Origin: Bacteroidales bacterium
Lineage (GTDB): Bacteria > Bacteroidota > Bacteroidia > Bacteroidales > P3
Length of the DNA: 44,500 bases
Assembly (NCBI GenBank): GCA_017960475.1
Contig: JAGCZH010000010.1
Coordinates: 1-44,500 of the forward strand
Direction: 5' to 3'
Both the position numbers and the translations under genes were made by a program. How positions within the stretch are numbered: the first letter of the stretch is position 1; each line of letters begins with the position of its first letter. This document shows positions 14,897-24,328 of this stretch, piece after piece. The notes beneath the pieces are model-generated. The model was given only the letters and a program-made list of their open reading frames with translations. It searched no databases and had not been told where the DNA came from.

Positions 14897-17413
14897 TTAT
14901 TCACTGACATATATACGTTTGACACGTGGAGAGACGGAGGTGAGTATCTCATACGGTATGGTTTCGGCGGCGTCTGCCATATCTTGAAGTTGTTTGGGAT
15001 TGCCAAAGAGCACCACTTCGTCGCCCTCAGAGCAATTGACACCAGTGACATCAACGAAACACATGTCCATACATATACTGCCAATGATAGGGACCTCCTT
15101 GCCGGCGATGTATACCTTGCCTCTACCATAGCCAAGATGTCGCGAGAGACCGTCGGCATATCCGATAGGGATAATGGCGATGCTTGAGGGACGCTGAGCT
15201 ATCCAACGGCGATTGTATCCCACCGAGTCACCCTCGGGAATGTCCTTAATCTGGGATATACGTGTTTTCAAGGTGCTTACATGCTGCAAACAAGCCTGGA
15301 CATCGCTTTCTGGCGACACGCCATAGAGACCAATGCCAAGTCTTACCATATCGAACTGAGCCTCCGGGAAACGAGTGATACCCGAGGAGTTGAGAATATG
15401 GCAGAGAATGTCGTCGCGATGTAAAAGACTCTTTAACCTTGAGGAACCCTGGCGGAAACGGTCTATCTGCTGACGGGTGAAGTCGTCCATAGCCTCATCC
15501 TCGCTACAGGCAAGATGTGAAAAAATCGACTTGACGTATAGCGGCATATCTTTCTTCTGAAGAATGGATGAGAGCCGCTCCATATCGTCGACGCCGAAAC
15601 CGAGGCGATGCATACCGGTATCCAGCTCTATATGCACAGGCAGACGTTCGCCATCGGAGACATACATTTTGGCGGAAGCAGCGAAAAGCTCGAGGATACG
15701 GAAACTGTAAATATCCGGCTCCAGCTTGTAGCGAATAATGTTGTCGAAGCTCTCCTCCTCAGGATTCATAATCATAATGGGAAGTGTGATTCCGTTTCGT
15801 CTGAGCTCCACACCCTCATCACAATAAGCCACAGTGAGGTAGTCGACATGATTGAACTGCAACGTACTGGCGACCTCGACTTTACCAGCGCCATAGGATG
15901 AAGCCTTGACCATTGCCATCAGCTTTGTATTGGGCGATATACGGGATCGGTAGTAGTTGACATTGTGCACTAGAGCGTCGAGATTGACTTCCATAACCGT
16001 TTCGTGGAGCTTGCGTTGCAACGACTTCGCAATATCCTCGAATTGGAACGAGCGGGCTCCTTTCAGCAGAATGGTTTCATTCTGGAAACTGGCGAAATCA
16101 TATTCACGCAAGAAGTCAGGCGTGGAGTCGAAGAACAGTGATTTTACGTTCGAGAACTTCTGGGCGTTCCGTTGAAGGGCTGGTCCAATGCCGATAAACT
16201 TGGTAATACCACGTTGAGATATTAATACGGCAACCTGGGAATAGAGTTCCGACTCAGGCAAGCCTGACTGGACAAAATCACTTATTATGAGGGTTTTCTG
16301 GAAGTGCTGTTGCTCATGTTGCAAATAATCCAGCGCAATGGAGAGCGAATTGATGTCGAGGCTGTAACTATCATTGATAAGCATGCAGTTGTTGATAGCC
16401 TCACCCATCTCCATTCGCATAGCCACAGGCTGAAGGCTACGGCAGCGCTCTTTGATAGCCTGATCCGGGCATCCCAGATATATCATCAAAGAGACACAAT
16501 GCATAGCATTCTCGACAGAGGCGCGGTCGACAAATGGAATGTCAAGCTCTAAAGGAACACGGCCTCCGGTTTTGGGGTCGGCATAGTTGACAGTGAGATG
16601 GCTGCTATGTTCGGCTGCGGAGACCGATAGCAGCTGCACATCGTTGTCTGACGACGAGCCCCATGTGAAACGACGCAGCTGGCGGAACTTCTCGTTTTCG
16701 GACACAACAGAGTGTATCTCCTTATGGTCCAAACAGTAGATAAGGACATTACAATGTGTGAACAGCTGTAGTTTTTCGGCTATTTTCTGGCGTCGGGTAA
16801 GGAAGTTCTCGTCATGTGCCTGTCCAATGTTGGTGAAAATACCTATTGAAGGACGTATAACATCACGCAGAGCCTCCATCTCACCAGGCTCACTGATACC
16901 AGCCTCAAAAACAGCGAAATCATGTTCGGCATTTAGCTGCCAGACAGACAAAGGCACGCCAATCTGTGAGTTGTAGCTTTTAGGATTGGCGGCTATGTTA
17001 TAGTCAGGGGCAAGGAGTTGCACAATCCAGTCCTTGACGACAGTCTTTCCATTGCTGCCGGTGACTCCGACAACAGGAATATTAAACTGAGAGCGATGTG
17101 AGGCAGAGAGGTGCTGCAATGCCCCGACAACATTGTTAACGAACCAGATATTGGCATCAGAGAGGCCCAGAAAAGAAGATTTCAAATCTATGTCAAGATC
17201 AGCGTCGATGACGAAGTTGCGAACGCCTTTCTTGTATAAATCCCGCACATAGCGTGCGCCGTTGTTGCGTTTGGTCGGAATCGCGAAAAAGAGTGTGGCG
17301 GCAGGATCGACAAGTTGACGGCTGTCGGTCAGAAGACGCGAAATGTCGGTTTCCGGGTTGGCGACACGCGACTCGGCGGATTTAAGCAATGATGATATTT
17401 CGACAGGAAGCAT
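14897..17413 (-). CDS. murF-alr: Bifunctional MurF ligase / alanine racemase
   Basis: An 838-residue fusion known from Bacteroidota. Residues 1 to about 440 are MurF, which adds D-Ala-D-Ala to UDP-MurNAc-tripeptide with ATP; the P-loop GVTGSNGKT has its lysine at 123. Residues from about 470 are the PLP-dependent alanine racemase, which makes the D-alanine. The PLP lysine is K503 in MAMVKASSYGAGK, and the C-terminal tyrosine region appears as GDSVGYNRRW and SICMDMCFVDVT. Thus one polypeptide supplies D-Ala and uses the dipeptide in the cytoplasm, with Ddl needed between. Start: ATG at 17413. A TTG at 17476 would overlap the upstream gene by 29 nt and is less likely. It lies within a co-directional run behind grpE, dnaJ and the DUF2851 gene. 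Confidence 0.95.
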   Translation of the reverse strand: MLPVEISSLLKSAESRVANPETDISRLLTDSRQLVDPAATLFFAIPTKRNNGARYVRDLYKKGVRNFVIDADLDIDLKSSFLGLSDANIWFVNNVVGALQHLSASHRSQFNIPVVGVTGSNGKTVVKDWIVQLLAPDYNIAANPKSYNSQIGVPLSVWQLNAEHDFAVFEAGISEPGEMEALRDVIRPSIGIFTNIGQAHDENFLTRRQKIAEKLQLFTHCNVLIYCLDHKEIHSVVSENEKFRQLRRFTWGSSSDNDVQLLSVSAAEHSSHLTVNYADPKTGGRVPLELDIPFVDRASVENAMHCVSLMIYLGCPDQAIKERCRSLQPVAMRMEMGEAINNCMLINDSYSLDINSLSIALDYLQHEQQHFQKTLIISDFVQSGLPESELYSQVAVLISQRGITKFIGIGPALQRNAQKFSNVKSLFFDSTPDFLREYDFASFQNETILLKGARSFQFEDIAKSLQRKLHETVMEVNLDALVHNVNYYRSRISPNTKLMAMVKASSYGAGKVEVASTLQFNHVDYLTVAYCDEGVELRRNGITLPIMIMNPEEESFDNIIRYKLEPDIYSFRILELFAASAKMYVSDGERLPVHIELDTGMHRLGFGVDDMERLSSILQKKDMPLYVKSIFSHLACSEDEAMDDFTRQQIDRFRQGSSRLKSLLHRDDILCHILNSSGITRFPEAQFDMVRLGIGLYGVSPESDVQACLQHVSTLKTRISQIKDIPEGDSVGYNRRWIAQRPSSIAIIPIGYADGLSRHLGYGRGKVYIAGKEVPIIGSICMDMCFVDVTGVNCSEGDEVVLFGNPKQLQDMADAAETIPYEILTSVSPRVKRIYVSE

Positions 17414-17447
17414 TGTAAATGAGAATTGTAACCAGGATTCTGGTATA

Positions 17448-18752
17448 TCACAGGGTTGATGTATTATTTTTAACAAATCTAAATCCCAACTGGCAATCGA
17501 GGCAGCGACGAGGGACGCAATAATCGTTGTGGCGCTGAATAAGAGCCTGAGAGTCCGCGGCGTTTTTGGGTGCGCGGCCTTCTGAGGACCAAAGTCGGGT
17601 TATACGGTTGCGTTCGGCAGGGAGTTGCTGCAGCAGAGATAGTGTCCTGTCCTTGAGACTTTGGTCTCCATGCTTGGCGCCATAGCAGAAAAGAAGAGGA
17701 ATGCAGGCATTGATAATGATTGTGTCAATGGTGGAATGCCCCACACCTCGTTCCCTGCAGGATTGTCCTCCAGAGACAATGGGTTGGTCAAAATTGTAAT
17801 GACTGCTCCAATAATCAGAAGCGCCAATGTTGAAGAGACCACGGAGCTCGTCGATATTACCGGAATCCAGAATACGGGAAAAGAGGTTGTTTGTTTTGTA
17901 TATCAAGTTGGCGAACTGGCTTATGCGGATAGTAGGGAAGCCCGCAGGACGCACTCTGAAGAATTTCCACAAATGCGCAGGCATAGGCTGAAGATGGTAT
18001 GCCACAGCCTGATATCCATATTCACGCTGTAGAGTTCGGGGAAAATCATCGTTGTAATCACCCTCAAGCAAACCGCTTTGTCCAAAAAGCAATGACTCGA
18101 TACGGAAAGCATTGTCCTTCATCTTGGACAAAACACTCATGGGGGTACGTTTGGCAAGAATCTCAAAGGCGAACGAATTGATTTTGCCTCCAAAATAGCG
18201 AGCAGTCATGACGTAGCACGATTGTTCCCAGTCACCGCGCAGACTGTCAAGGAGTTTTTCCACATCGTTGGACTTGCGCTGCAGGCGCTCAACGGTAAGC
18301 GACTCCTGACTGACATCGAAAAGAGCCGTTGGTATTTCCTTGAGCCTGGGTGCGCAAGGAATCTCAATGTTGGCGGGAGGATTTACGAGTAGGTCATAGT
18401 TGCACCACATCTGATCTGGTACATTATTAACCACTTCTATTGTAGGGATTTTTTTCCCTTTGGGTAGGTTAAGTTCAGCGTCGTTGACATAAACGACATG
18501 AAGGATAACGTTGTCGTAGTTTTTGTCGCCAGAATGATGATGAGCATTCCAATCAGAGGCACGTACGTGGACCTCGACATTGCCAGCCCAGCGAATGCCA
18601 CCTATAGAAAGACGCGCGTTGAAGAAGTCGGGGCCTGCATCACGGTTGAGAATACCTGGGCGGTCGACAAAAACAGGCTGTCCGTCGGTAGTGATTAACG
18701 GACCCTCGAAAAGGCGGTGCTGCCAAAGGTATTGCAAGAATGCTTCAGACAC
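17448..18752 (-). CDS. DUF2851 family protein
   Basis: A 434-residue cytoplasmic protein of a family widespread in Bacteroidota whose function is not established. Recognised by its N-terminus (SEAFLQYLWQHRLFEG followed by the conserved pattern GILNRDAGPDFFNARL) and the strand GNVEVHVRASDWNAHHHSGD, where clustered His/Asp residues and the following YDNVILHVVYVND resemble a metal- or nuclease-type active site. The C-terminus has a Cys-rich end (YCVPRRCLDCQLGFRF). I see no signal peptide. It lies 34 nt upstream of murF-alr and 84 nt downstream of dnaJ. The acidic/His pattern would fit a nucleic-acid enzyme, but that is a guess. Confidence 0.8.
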   Translation of the reverse strand: MSEAFLQYLWQHRLFEGPLITTDGQPVFVDRPGILNRDAGPDFFNARLSIGGIRWAGNVEVHVRASDWNAHHHSGDKNYDNVILHVVYVNDAELNLPKGKKIPTIEVVNNVPDQMWCNYDLLVNPPANIEIPCAPRLKEIPTALFDVSQESLTVERLQRKSNDVEKLLDSLRGDWEQSCYVMTARYFGGKINSFAFEILAKRTPMSVLSKMKDNAFRIESLLFGQSGLLEGDYNDDFPRTLQREYGYQAVAYHLQPMPAHLWKFFRVRPAGFPTIRISQFANLIYKTNNLFSRILDSGNIDELRGLFNIGASDYWSSHYNFDQPIVSGGQSCRERGVGHSTIDTIIINACIPLLFCYGAKHGDQSLKDRTLSLLQQLPAERNRITRLWSSEGRAPKNAADSQALIQRHNDYCVPRRCLDCQLGFRFVKNNTSTL

Positions 18753-18836
18753 TGAGTTTCTATTAAAGGATTATCTTATTAGCCGTGGTACCGAACAGAC
18801 AAGCAGAGCACACGTCGGTGCTGTTGCCGTGCGACA

Positions 18837-20000
18837 TCAATTGAAGAGGTCCTTCATCTTGTCAAAGAAACCTCGCTCCTGTTTTGAGGGATTTGGCTGG
18901 AAATTAGGATGGTCATTGAGCTGGCTCAAAATAGCTTTCTCCTCTTTGGAGAGGCTTTTGGGGACCCACACATTAATGCTGACCAAGAGGTCGCCACGCG
19001 AATAGCCATTCATGTCAGGGAGACCTTTGCCCTTCAGACGTATCACTTTGCCGGATGGAGTACCCTGTTCTATCTTGACACGCACCTTGCCACTGAGAGT
19101 AGGTATTTCGATTGAGGCGCCCATAGCAGCGTCGGCGAAAGTGATGAAAGCGTTGTAGAAGAGGTTGTTCTCCTGACGCTCGAACAATTCGTGTGGTATC
19201 TCCTCAACTTGGATAATAAGGTCGCCGTTGACACCTCCCTGTGGTGCCGCGTTACCCTGTCCACGCATAGAGAGTTGCATGCCATCAGAGACTCCTGCGG
19301 GAATCTTGATAGTCATGATATCCTCCGCTTTCACGATACCATCGCCATGGCAGTCGTGACATTTGTCTTTTATTATCTTGCCTTTGCCGCCGCAGTAAGG
19401 GCAAACCGACTGAGTCTGCATGTGGCCGAAGAGAGACTGTCGCACCTCGGTGACGACACCGGAGCCATGACAGTGGGAGCAAGTCTCGAAACTGTTGTTG
19501 CGAGCGCCCGTACCGCCACAGGTTTTACACGGCACATACTTGTTGACCTTGATTTTCTTTTCCACACCCTGGTCTATCTCCTCGAGTGTGAGTTTGACCT
19601 TGATACGAAGATTGGAGCCACGAGATGTGGGGCGTGCCGAGCCGCGCCCGCGAGGGTCGCCGAAACCACCGAAGCTGAAGCCGCCACCGCCGCCAAAAAA
19701 GTCGCCAAAGATAGAGCCGAAAGAAGAGAAGATATCGTCCATACTCATACCCTGGCCGTTGAAACCGCCGGCGCCGTCCAAACCAGCATGTCCAAACTGG
19801 TCGTAGCGAGCCTTCTTGTCGGGGTTGCTAAGGACATCGTAGGCCTCGGCAGCCTCTTTGAATTTCTCCTCGGCCTCCTTGTCGCCAGGATTGCGGTCAG
19901 GATGGTACTTGAGGGCAAGCTTGCGATATGCTTTCTTCAAATCCTCAGGTGAGACATTCTTGTCGACACCCAACACCTCATAATAATCTCTTTTAGACAT
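18837..20000 (-). CDS. dnaJ: Chaperone DnaJ (Hsp40)
   Basis: A 387-residue co-chaperone of normal length and full domain order. The J domain is at residues 1-70 with the HPD motif in [13 protein letters not shown] Gly/Phe-rich linker follows ([17 protein letters not shown]). The zinc-binding domain has four CxxCxGxG repeats ([32 protein letters not shown]). The C-terminal substrate-binding barrels come last. It stimulates DnaK ATPase and delivers unfolded proteins. It lies 79 nt after grpE and probably shares its transcript; dnaK is not in the window. Confidence 0.97.
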   Translation of the reverse strand: MSKRDYYEVLGVDKNVSPEDLKKAYRKLALKYHPDRNPGDKEAEEKFKEAAEAYDVLSNPDKKARYDQFGHAGLDGAGGFNGQGMSMDDIFSSFGSIFGDFFGGGGGFSFGGFGDPRGRGSARPTSRGSNLRIKVKLTLEEIDQGVEKKIKVNKYVPCKTCGGTGARNNSFETCSHCHGSGVVTEVRQSLFGHMQTQSVCPYCGGKGKIIKDKCHDCHGDGIVKAEDIMTIKIPAGVSDGMQLSMRGQGNAAPQGGVNGDLIIQVEEIPHELFERQENNLFYNAFITFADAAMGASIEIPTLSGKVRVKIEQGTPSGKVIRLKGKGLPDMNGYSRGDLLVSINVWVPKSLSKEEKAILSQLNDHPNFQPNPSKQERGFFDKMKDLFN

Positions 20001-20079
20001 ATATATATTGTATGTGCGTAATTAGTGGTAAGTAGAAAATGATAAATTCCCCAAAATAAACCTAAATATTAACGCCGAA

Positions 20080-20697
20080 TCAGCTTGCGACAACCACCTG
20101 GGCAAACCTGATAACCTCGTCGTTGAGGAAATAGCCTTTCTTGACGACGTCAATCACAGTGCCTTTGACTTGTGGGTCTGTGGCGGGAATCTGGGTAATA
20201 GCCTCATGATAATTCTCATCGAACTTGACACCCATTGCCTCCATTGGTTTCAGACCTTTCTGCTGCAGAGCGTTGAGCATGTTTTTGAGTATAAGCTGCA
20301 TACCCTCCTTGGCGGCGTCATCATCGGCCATATTGCTTATGGCTCGCTCCATATCGTCAAGAATAGGAAGCATGAGTTTTATGACATCTTTTCCGCCATT
20401 GATGATAAGACCTGCCTTTTCGGCACTAGTACGTTTGCGATAGTTCTCGTATTCCGAGTACAGACGCATGTATTTGTCGTTCATCTCGGCGAGTTTCATA
20501 CCCATTTGCTCTACCTTCTGGTTCATCTCCTCCATGTGACGCTCTGAGCGTTTTTTACGTGCTCTACGTGAGCTGAGGTTTTCCTCGTTGGCGCTGCCGC
20601 TATTCTCGTTGGCTTGAGACTGCTGGGCGGCAGAAGCGATAGTGTCGTTGTCGTTGATGGCAGCGTTCTGGTTTTCTATATTTTCGTTTTGTTCCAT
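20080..20697 (-). CDS. grpE: Nucleotide exchange factor GrpE
   Basis: A 205-residue protein. The first 60 residues are polar and disordered, rich in Asn, Gln and Ala. A long coiled-coil helix follows (EEMNQKVEQMGMKLAEMNDK and onward), and then the conserved GrpE core: YENYRKRTSAEKAGL, LPILDDMERAI and the C-terminal beta part with VGTV-like VKGTVIDVVKKGYFLNDEVI. It releases ADP from DnaK so that substrate is discharged. It is first in the minus-strand run grpE-dnaJ. I could not find a clear -7 box in the 170 nt upstream, so its promoter may be of a heat-shock or other non-standard type. Confidence 0.96.
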   Translation of the reverse strand: MEQNENIENQNAAINDNDTIASAAQQSQANENSGSANEENLSSRRARKKRSERHMEEMNQKVEQMGMKLAEMNDKYMRLYSEYENYRKRTSAEKAGLIINGGKDVIKLMLPILDDMERAISNMADDDAAKEGMQLILKNMLNALQQKGLKPMEAMGVKFDENYHEAITQIPATDPQVKGTVIDVVKKGYFLNDEVIRFAQVVVAS

Positions 20698-20869
20698 AAC
20701 ATATTATTTTTCAAATAAACAAAAACATCCAACCTTCGAGAGGAAGGAAATGTTATCTTTTTCAACTGGCAGCCATTGAATCTCTTTACAAATCAACAGC
20801 CACTTATATAATAGCAATTCGCTTGCCACAACACGAGCCATGACATTTTGTCAGACCGTTATGTGTGCT

Positions 20870-22435
20870 CTATTGTTCTTTGGTGCGCAGAAAGACATCC
20901 GCTGGTTTGTGAGGTCGAAGATTGTCCTTCCAAGAGAAGCCCGGAAGCTGTTTCTCCGAATCGGGAAGCTTGTCGGGAGGATACATCTTCATATCGGGCG
21001 AGCCGTAGGTGGAGAACCTGTGGGGTTTGCGGTCGAGGAAATAGATACGCATATCCGACCCCACACCGGCATTAACGCCAATCAACGAGCGGTGATGTAT
21101 CACCACGCTATCGACAGGACTAGTGCGTACCACTTCATCATTTTCATCCAGCACATAATAAACCATTCTGGCCGAGCCAAGGATATCGGCATACTTAGGC
21201 TCATCGTCGTCACAATAAACAACAGCGTCACGGCCTTTGATTTGGTTGTATTTCGTGGTGTCGAGCTGTTCTATGGCCATAACCCTGTTCTTCAGCACCA
21301 CACGTCGCAATCCCGAAGTGTCGTAATGGCAACGAATGGTGTCGGCGGTACACTGGTAGTTGTCATACCAAACAACAGGGTCATGGAATAGTGACACTGT
21401 CGAGTCAATAGCGGAGAAAAAGAGCGAATCGCATACCGCCTGCACATCGAAACGGTACAGTCGCACATTTCTGTATGCATTGGCCGCCTCCATGTGGCGG
21501 TGCTCGTCGTTGAAGGCAAAAATTGTGTCGGCATGCATAAACAACGAGTCGCCTACCGAATCAATATAGATAATCTGTGCTGAATCGGTCACAAAAGAGA
21601 AACGCTCGCTTTGATTGGTGATGCCGACATTGCCAGAACAGATCACATTGTTTATTGTATCGATAATTGTCACATTTCCGAAGGCCTCGCCATATTCGGT
21701 GTCGTCATTAAAATAAAGCGTATCGGCTGTCAGGCGTTTCTCGCGGTTCACAAGTTTCGTGGCTTTGAACGATTGAGCCTGGTGACTATTGGTGTTATAT
21801 GTGCCGTCCTCACTGTATATTCTTGAGGAGTCGCTGATGATATCGGTAGGAGATATGAATATAGCCAACCCTGTGCGGGTATTATATAGCAACGTGTCGG
21901 TATAGAGCCATGAGGTAGTGTCGTGGAGCACCACTTCGTCAAAGAGGTATATGTCTCTGGTGTCGGTATGGTAATGACCTTTTCTGCTATCCATCACCGC
22001 GCTGTCATGGACAGTATGGCCCCAGTGGGAATAAGATGCCGTCGACTCATTACGGTCGTAGCTCAGGAGGTCTGTCTTAAGAATTGTGCGGCCGTCAATA
22101 AGTCTTACTGTATCGCCCCATACATCTGCTATACGAGTGATTCCATCATATACGGCTTTAGCCCCATAGAGGGTTGTTGTATCGGTAAGGTGCATTATCA
22201 CATTACGGTGAGCCACAAAGACATTGTTTTTTGTGTCAAAAGAAGCCGAGTCGGTCAATAAAGTCATACCCTCGTGATAGGCGCGTACGTTACCATAGAG
22301 AATCCAGATATCAGCATTCTCAGGGTCTCTGGTACCCATATCGGCCTCGTAACGTATCAATCTCTGCGCCTCAACAGGTTCAAGCGATACGGCACACAAT
22401 ACCAACAATAATATTTTCAACCATTTAACAGCCAT
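20870..22435 (-). CDS. OstA-like protein, LptA/LptD N-domain type
   Basis: A 521-residue secreted protein. After a signal peptide (AVKWLKILLLVLCAVSLEPV, cleavage near VEAQ) come many short beta repeats. In these a strand such as YGNVRAYHEGMTLLTDSASF or GNVTIIDTINNVICSGNV alternates with T/D-rich turns (TADTLYFND, SDSSRIYSEDG). This is the beta-jellyroll OstA domain that bridges lipopolysaccharide across the periplasm in LptA and LptD. No C-terminal LptD barrel is present, so a periplasmic LPS-transport role is likely. ATG at 22435 chosen over an in-frame GTG two codons upstream. It lies next to T9SS genes, whose cargo is attached to anionic LPS in relatives, but it has its own promoter. Confidence 0.8.
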   Translation of the reverse strand: MAVKWLKILLLVLCAVSLEPVEAQRLIRYEADMGTRDPENADIWILYGNVRAYHEGMTLLTDSASFDTKNNVFVAHRNVIMHLTDTTTLYGAKAVYDGITRIADVWGDTVRLIDGRTILKTDLLSYDRNESTASYSHWGHTVHDSAVMDSRKGHYHTDTRDIYLFDEVVLHDTTSWLYTDTLLYNTRTGLAIFISPTDIISDSSRIYSEDGTYNTNSHQAQSFKATKLVNREKRLTADTLYFNDDTEYGEAFGNVTIIDTINNVICSGNVGITNQSERFSFVTDSAQIIYIDSVGDSLFMHADTIFAFNDEHRHMEAANAYRNVRLYRFDVQAVCDSLFFSAIDSTVSLFHDPVVWYDNYQCTADTIRCHYDTSGLRRVVLKNRVMAIEQLDTTKYNQIKGRDAVVYCDDDEPKYADILGSARMVYYVLDENDEVVRTSPVDSVVIHHRSLIGVNAGVGSDMRIYFLDRKPHRFSTYGSPDMKMYPPDKLPDSEKQLPGFSWKDNLRPHKPADVFLRTKEQ

Positions 22436-22456
22436 AATCACAGCACTACAGAAATT

Positions 22457-22465
22457 GCAAATTTA
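22457..22465 (-). promoter_or_regulatory. OstA-like gene promoter, -7 box
   Basis: On the minus strand this reads TAAATTTGC, a full match to TAnnTTTG, 22 nt upstream of the ATG at 22435. The short leader makes it a convincing promoter although no TTTG is at the -33 distance. Confidence 0.55.
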
Positions 22466-22575
22466 CGCAAAAAAAATGGATTAACGGGTTAAAAAGGTTT
22501 AAAGGGTTGGATTACACATGCGGGGACTCAAGCCCCAATGGAGCTTGGGAATAGCGGGCCCGAGGACAAAGGGGC

Positions 22576-22603
22576 AAAAAAAAGGGAAGCCTCCCGGCTT
22601 CCC
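22576..22603 (-). terminator. Terminator of porP-porK
   Basis: GGGAAGCC (22584-22591) and GGCTTCCC (22596-22603) form a perfect 8-bp stem with a 4-nt loop. On the minus strand it is followed by eight T (complement of 22576-22583). It lies 45 nt after the porK stop and so ends the unit before any porL-like gene. Confidence 0.9.
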
Positions 22604-22648
22604 TTCTCTCTATGAAAAAATTTTGTTTTTTATGAAAAAACTCTTATT

Positions 22649-24196
22649 TTATTTTCCTGCTCTTGAACCGAGGCGATCCATGGCGCAACGGAAACCGATC
22701 CACGAAGTGGAGCGATCCTGCTCGTAGAAGCGGCGTGTGCCGGCTTGCATCCAATATGCACGGTCGTTCCATGAGCCACCTTTCACGACACGCACTTTGT
22801 TAGAAAGCAGTGACGAGACGTCCTTGTTGGGGACATTGCGGCGGTACATCATATTGGTTACGCTGTCTGGATTGGCCAGGTTGCTGTTTTCCTCGGCAAT
22901 CTCATCCTCATCATCGTTTGAAGAACCAGTCCAGTCCTCAATAGTACCTTTGGCCTCATAATCGTAGATGATGGAAGCGTAATCGCCGTCGAGATAGTTG
23001 ATATTGTCGGCCTGACGATAGTTGCGACGGTTGAGGTCGTCGTCAACATTCTTGTAGATAATGCTACCTGTGGTGTCGTTGATAGCGATTTCCTCGTCAA
23101 TATAAGTGGGCGTGCGGTAGACATTGCCACGGAAGGGGTTCTGGTCTTCGCCGCCGACGGGGTTCTGATCTTTACGATAGACATCCATACACCATTCGCT
23201 GACATTGCCGGCCATGTTGTAGAGACCATAGTCGTTGGGGAAGTACCACTTGACGGGGCAGGTATAATCCCAACCATCGTTGAGGTTGCCAGCCACACCC
23301 ATGGCGTCGCCACGAGAGCGTTTGAAGTTGGCAAGGAATTGGCCGTAATATTTCTTGTTGGCGGAACGCACGCTGGAGCCTGCCCAAGGATAGGTTTTGT
23401 GCTCGACGATGCGCTCGTCGTAGGTGTTGCCGATCATGCCGAGGGCTGCGAATTCCCATTCAGCCTCGGTGGGGAGACGATAGTGAGGGACAAGGATACC
23501 GTCCTCGCGACGTACCTGGCGGGGTTCGCCACCTGCCGAGGGGTCGAGGTTCTCAAGCTCATTCTTGGTCTCGCCACGGAACTGGCCGGCGAGGTAGACA
23601 TCGGTCTGGAAAGCCGTCTCACCACGAAGGTCGGTGAGGTCGAGCTGAATGATGCCTTTGTCGACAAGAATTTTCTCGTTGACGCGGTCGGTACGCCAGA
23701 TGCAATATTTAGAAGCTTGCTCCCAAGTCACACCGACAACAGGATACTGGTCATAGATGGGGCTTTGGAAATAGTAATCAACAAAGCCTTCGCGCCAAGC
23801 GAGCTTGTCACGCCAGCAGTTGGTGTCGGGATATATGGCGCGTACTCTTTCGGGGTATTCCTCGCCATAGGCACGCTGCATCCAGTAAACATACTCACGG
23901 TAAGACTGATTGGTAACCTCTGTTTCGTCAAGATAGAAAGAGGAAACGGTGACGTTGTGAGCCACATTGTTCCACTGGAAACGAGAGTCGTCGGAGACTC
24001 TTCCCATGGTGAAGGCGCCACCCTCAATAAAGACAAGACCTGGTGCTGTAATCTGTTCATTGTAATCGGACACTTCAAATCCACCCCATTCCGGATCGTT
24101 GTAGTTCCATCCCGTAGTGGCGGATTTCTGCTTGCTACAACCGGAAATAATCAGGATTGTGGCAAGAAAAAGAGATGCGATTGAGAGGTTTTTCAT
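22649..24196 (-). CDS. porK: Type IX secretion lipoprotein PorK/GldK
   Basis: A 515-residue outer-membrane lipoprotein. The signal peptide ends with the lipobox IISGC (Cys20). The body has the formylglycine-generating-enzyme-like (SUMF) fold: APGLVFIEGGAFTMGRVSDD, FYLDETEVTNQSYREYV, PVVGVTWEQASKYC, RLPTEAEWEFAALG, YNMAGNVSEWCMDVYR and KGGSWNDRAYWMQAGTRRFY. Long inserts relative to the enzymes are as in GldK. PorK with PorN makes the periplasmic ring of the T9SS bound to the outer membrane. Second gene of a two-gene unit, 132 nt after porP. PorL, PorM and PorN, which normally follow, are absent: a terminator comes directly after. The catalytic cysteine pattern of true sulfatase-activating enzymes is not needed here. 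Confidence 0.92.
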   Translation of the reverse strand: MKNLSIASLFLATILIISGCSKQKSATTGWNYNDPEWGGFEVSDYNEQITAPGLVFIEGGAFTMGRVSDDSRFQWNNVAHNVTVSSFYLDETEVTNQSYREYVYWMQRAYGEEYPERVRAIYPDTNCWRDKLAWREGFVDYYFQSPIYDQYPVVGVTWEQASKYCIWRTDRVNEKILVDKGIIQLDLTDLRGETAFQTDVYLAGQFRGETKNELENLDPSAGGEPRQVRREDGILVPHYRLPTEAEWEFAALGMIGNTYDERIVEHKTYPWAGSSVRSANKKYYGQFLANFKRSRGDAMGVAGNLNDGWDYTCPVKWYFPNDYGLYNMAGNVSEWCMDVYRKDQNPVGGEDQNPFRGNVYRTPTYIDEEIAINDTTGSIIYKNVDDDLNRRNYRQADNINYLDGDYASIIYDYEAKGTIEDWTGSSNDDEDEIAEENSNLANPDSVTNMMYRRNVPNKDVSSLLSNKVRVVKGGSWNDRAYWMQAGTRRFYEQDRSTSWIGFRCAMDRLGSRAGK

Positions 24197-24328
24197 GATA
24201 TTTTGACTTTTTATTTTTCAGTTTTTATACGATGTGCGAGAAAAAAGGTTTCGTTTATATTCTTATAAAAATGACAAGTTCTATGGCGTCATGCTTGCGA
24301 ACAGCATAACATACTGGTAAGACTCACA

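Noticed and set aside
18752..20697. Genes on the plus strand opposite dnaJ and grpE (such as 19191-19952)
   Set aside because: They are the complement of strongly conserved dnaJ/grpE codons and have no motif of their own.
22649..24196. Sulfatase-activating (formylglycine-generating) enzyme
   Set aside because: The fold matches, but the lipobox, inserts and adjacency to a PorP/SprF gene identify PorK/GldK, and no sulfatase is near.
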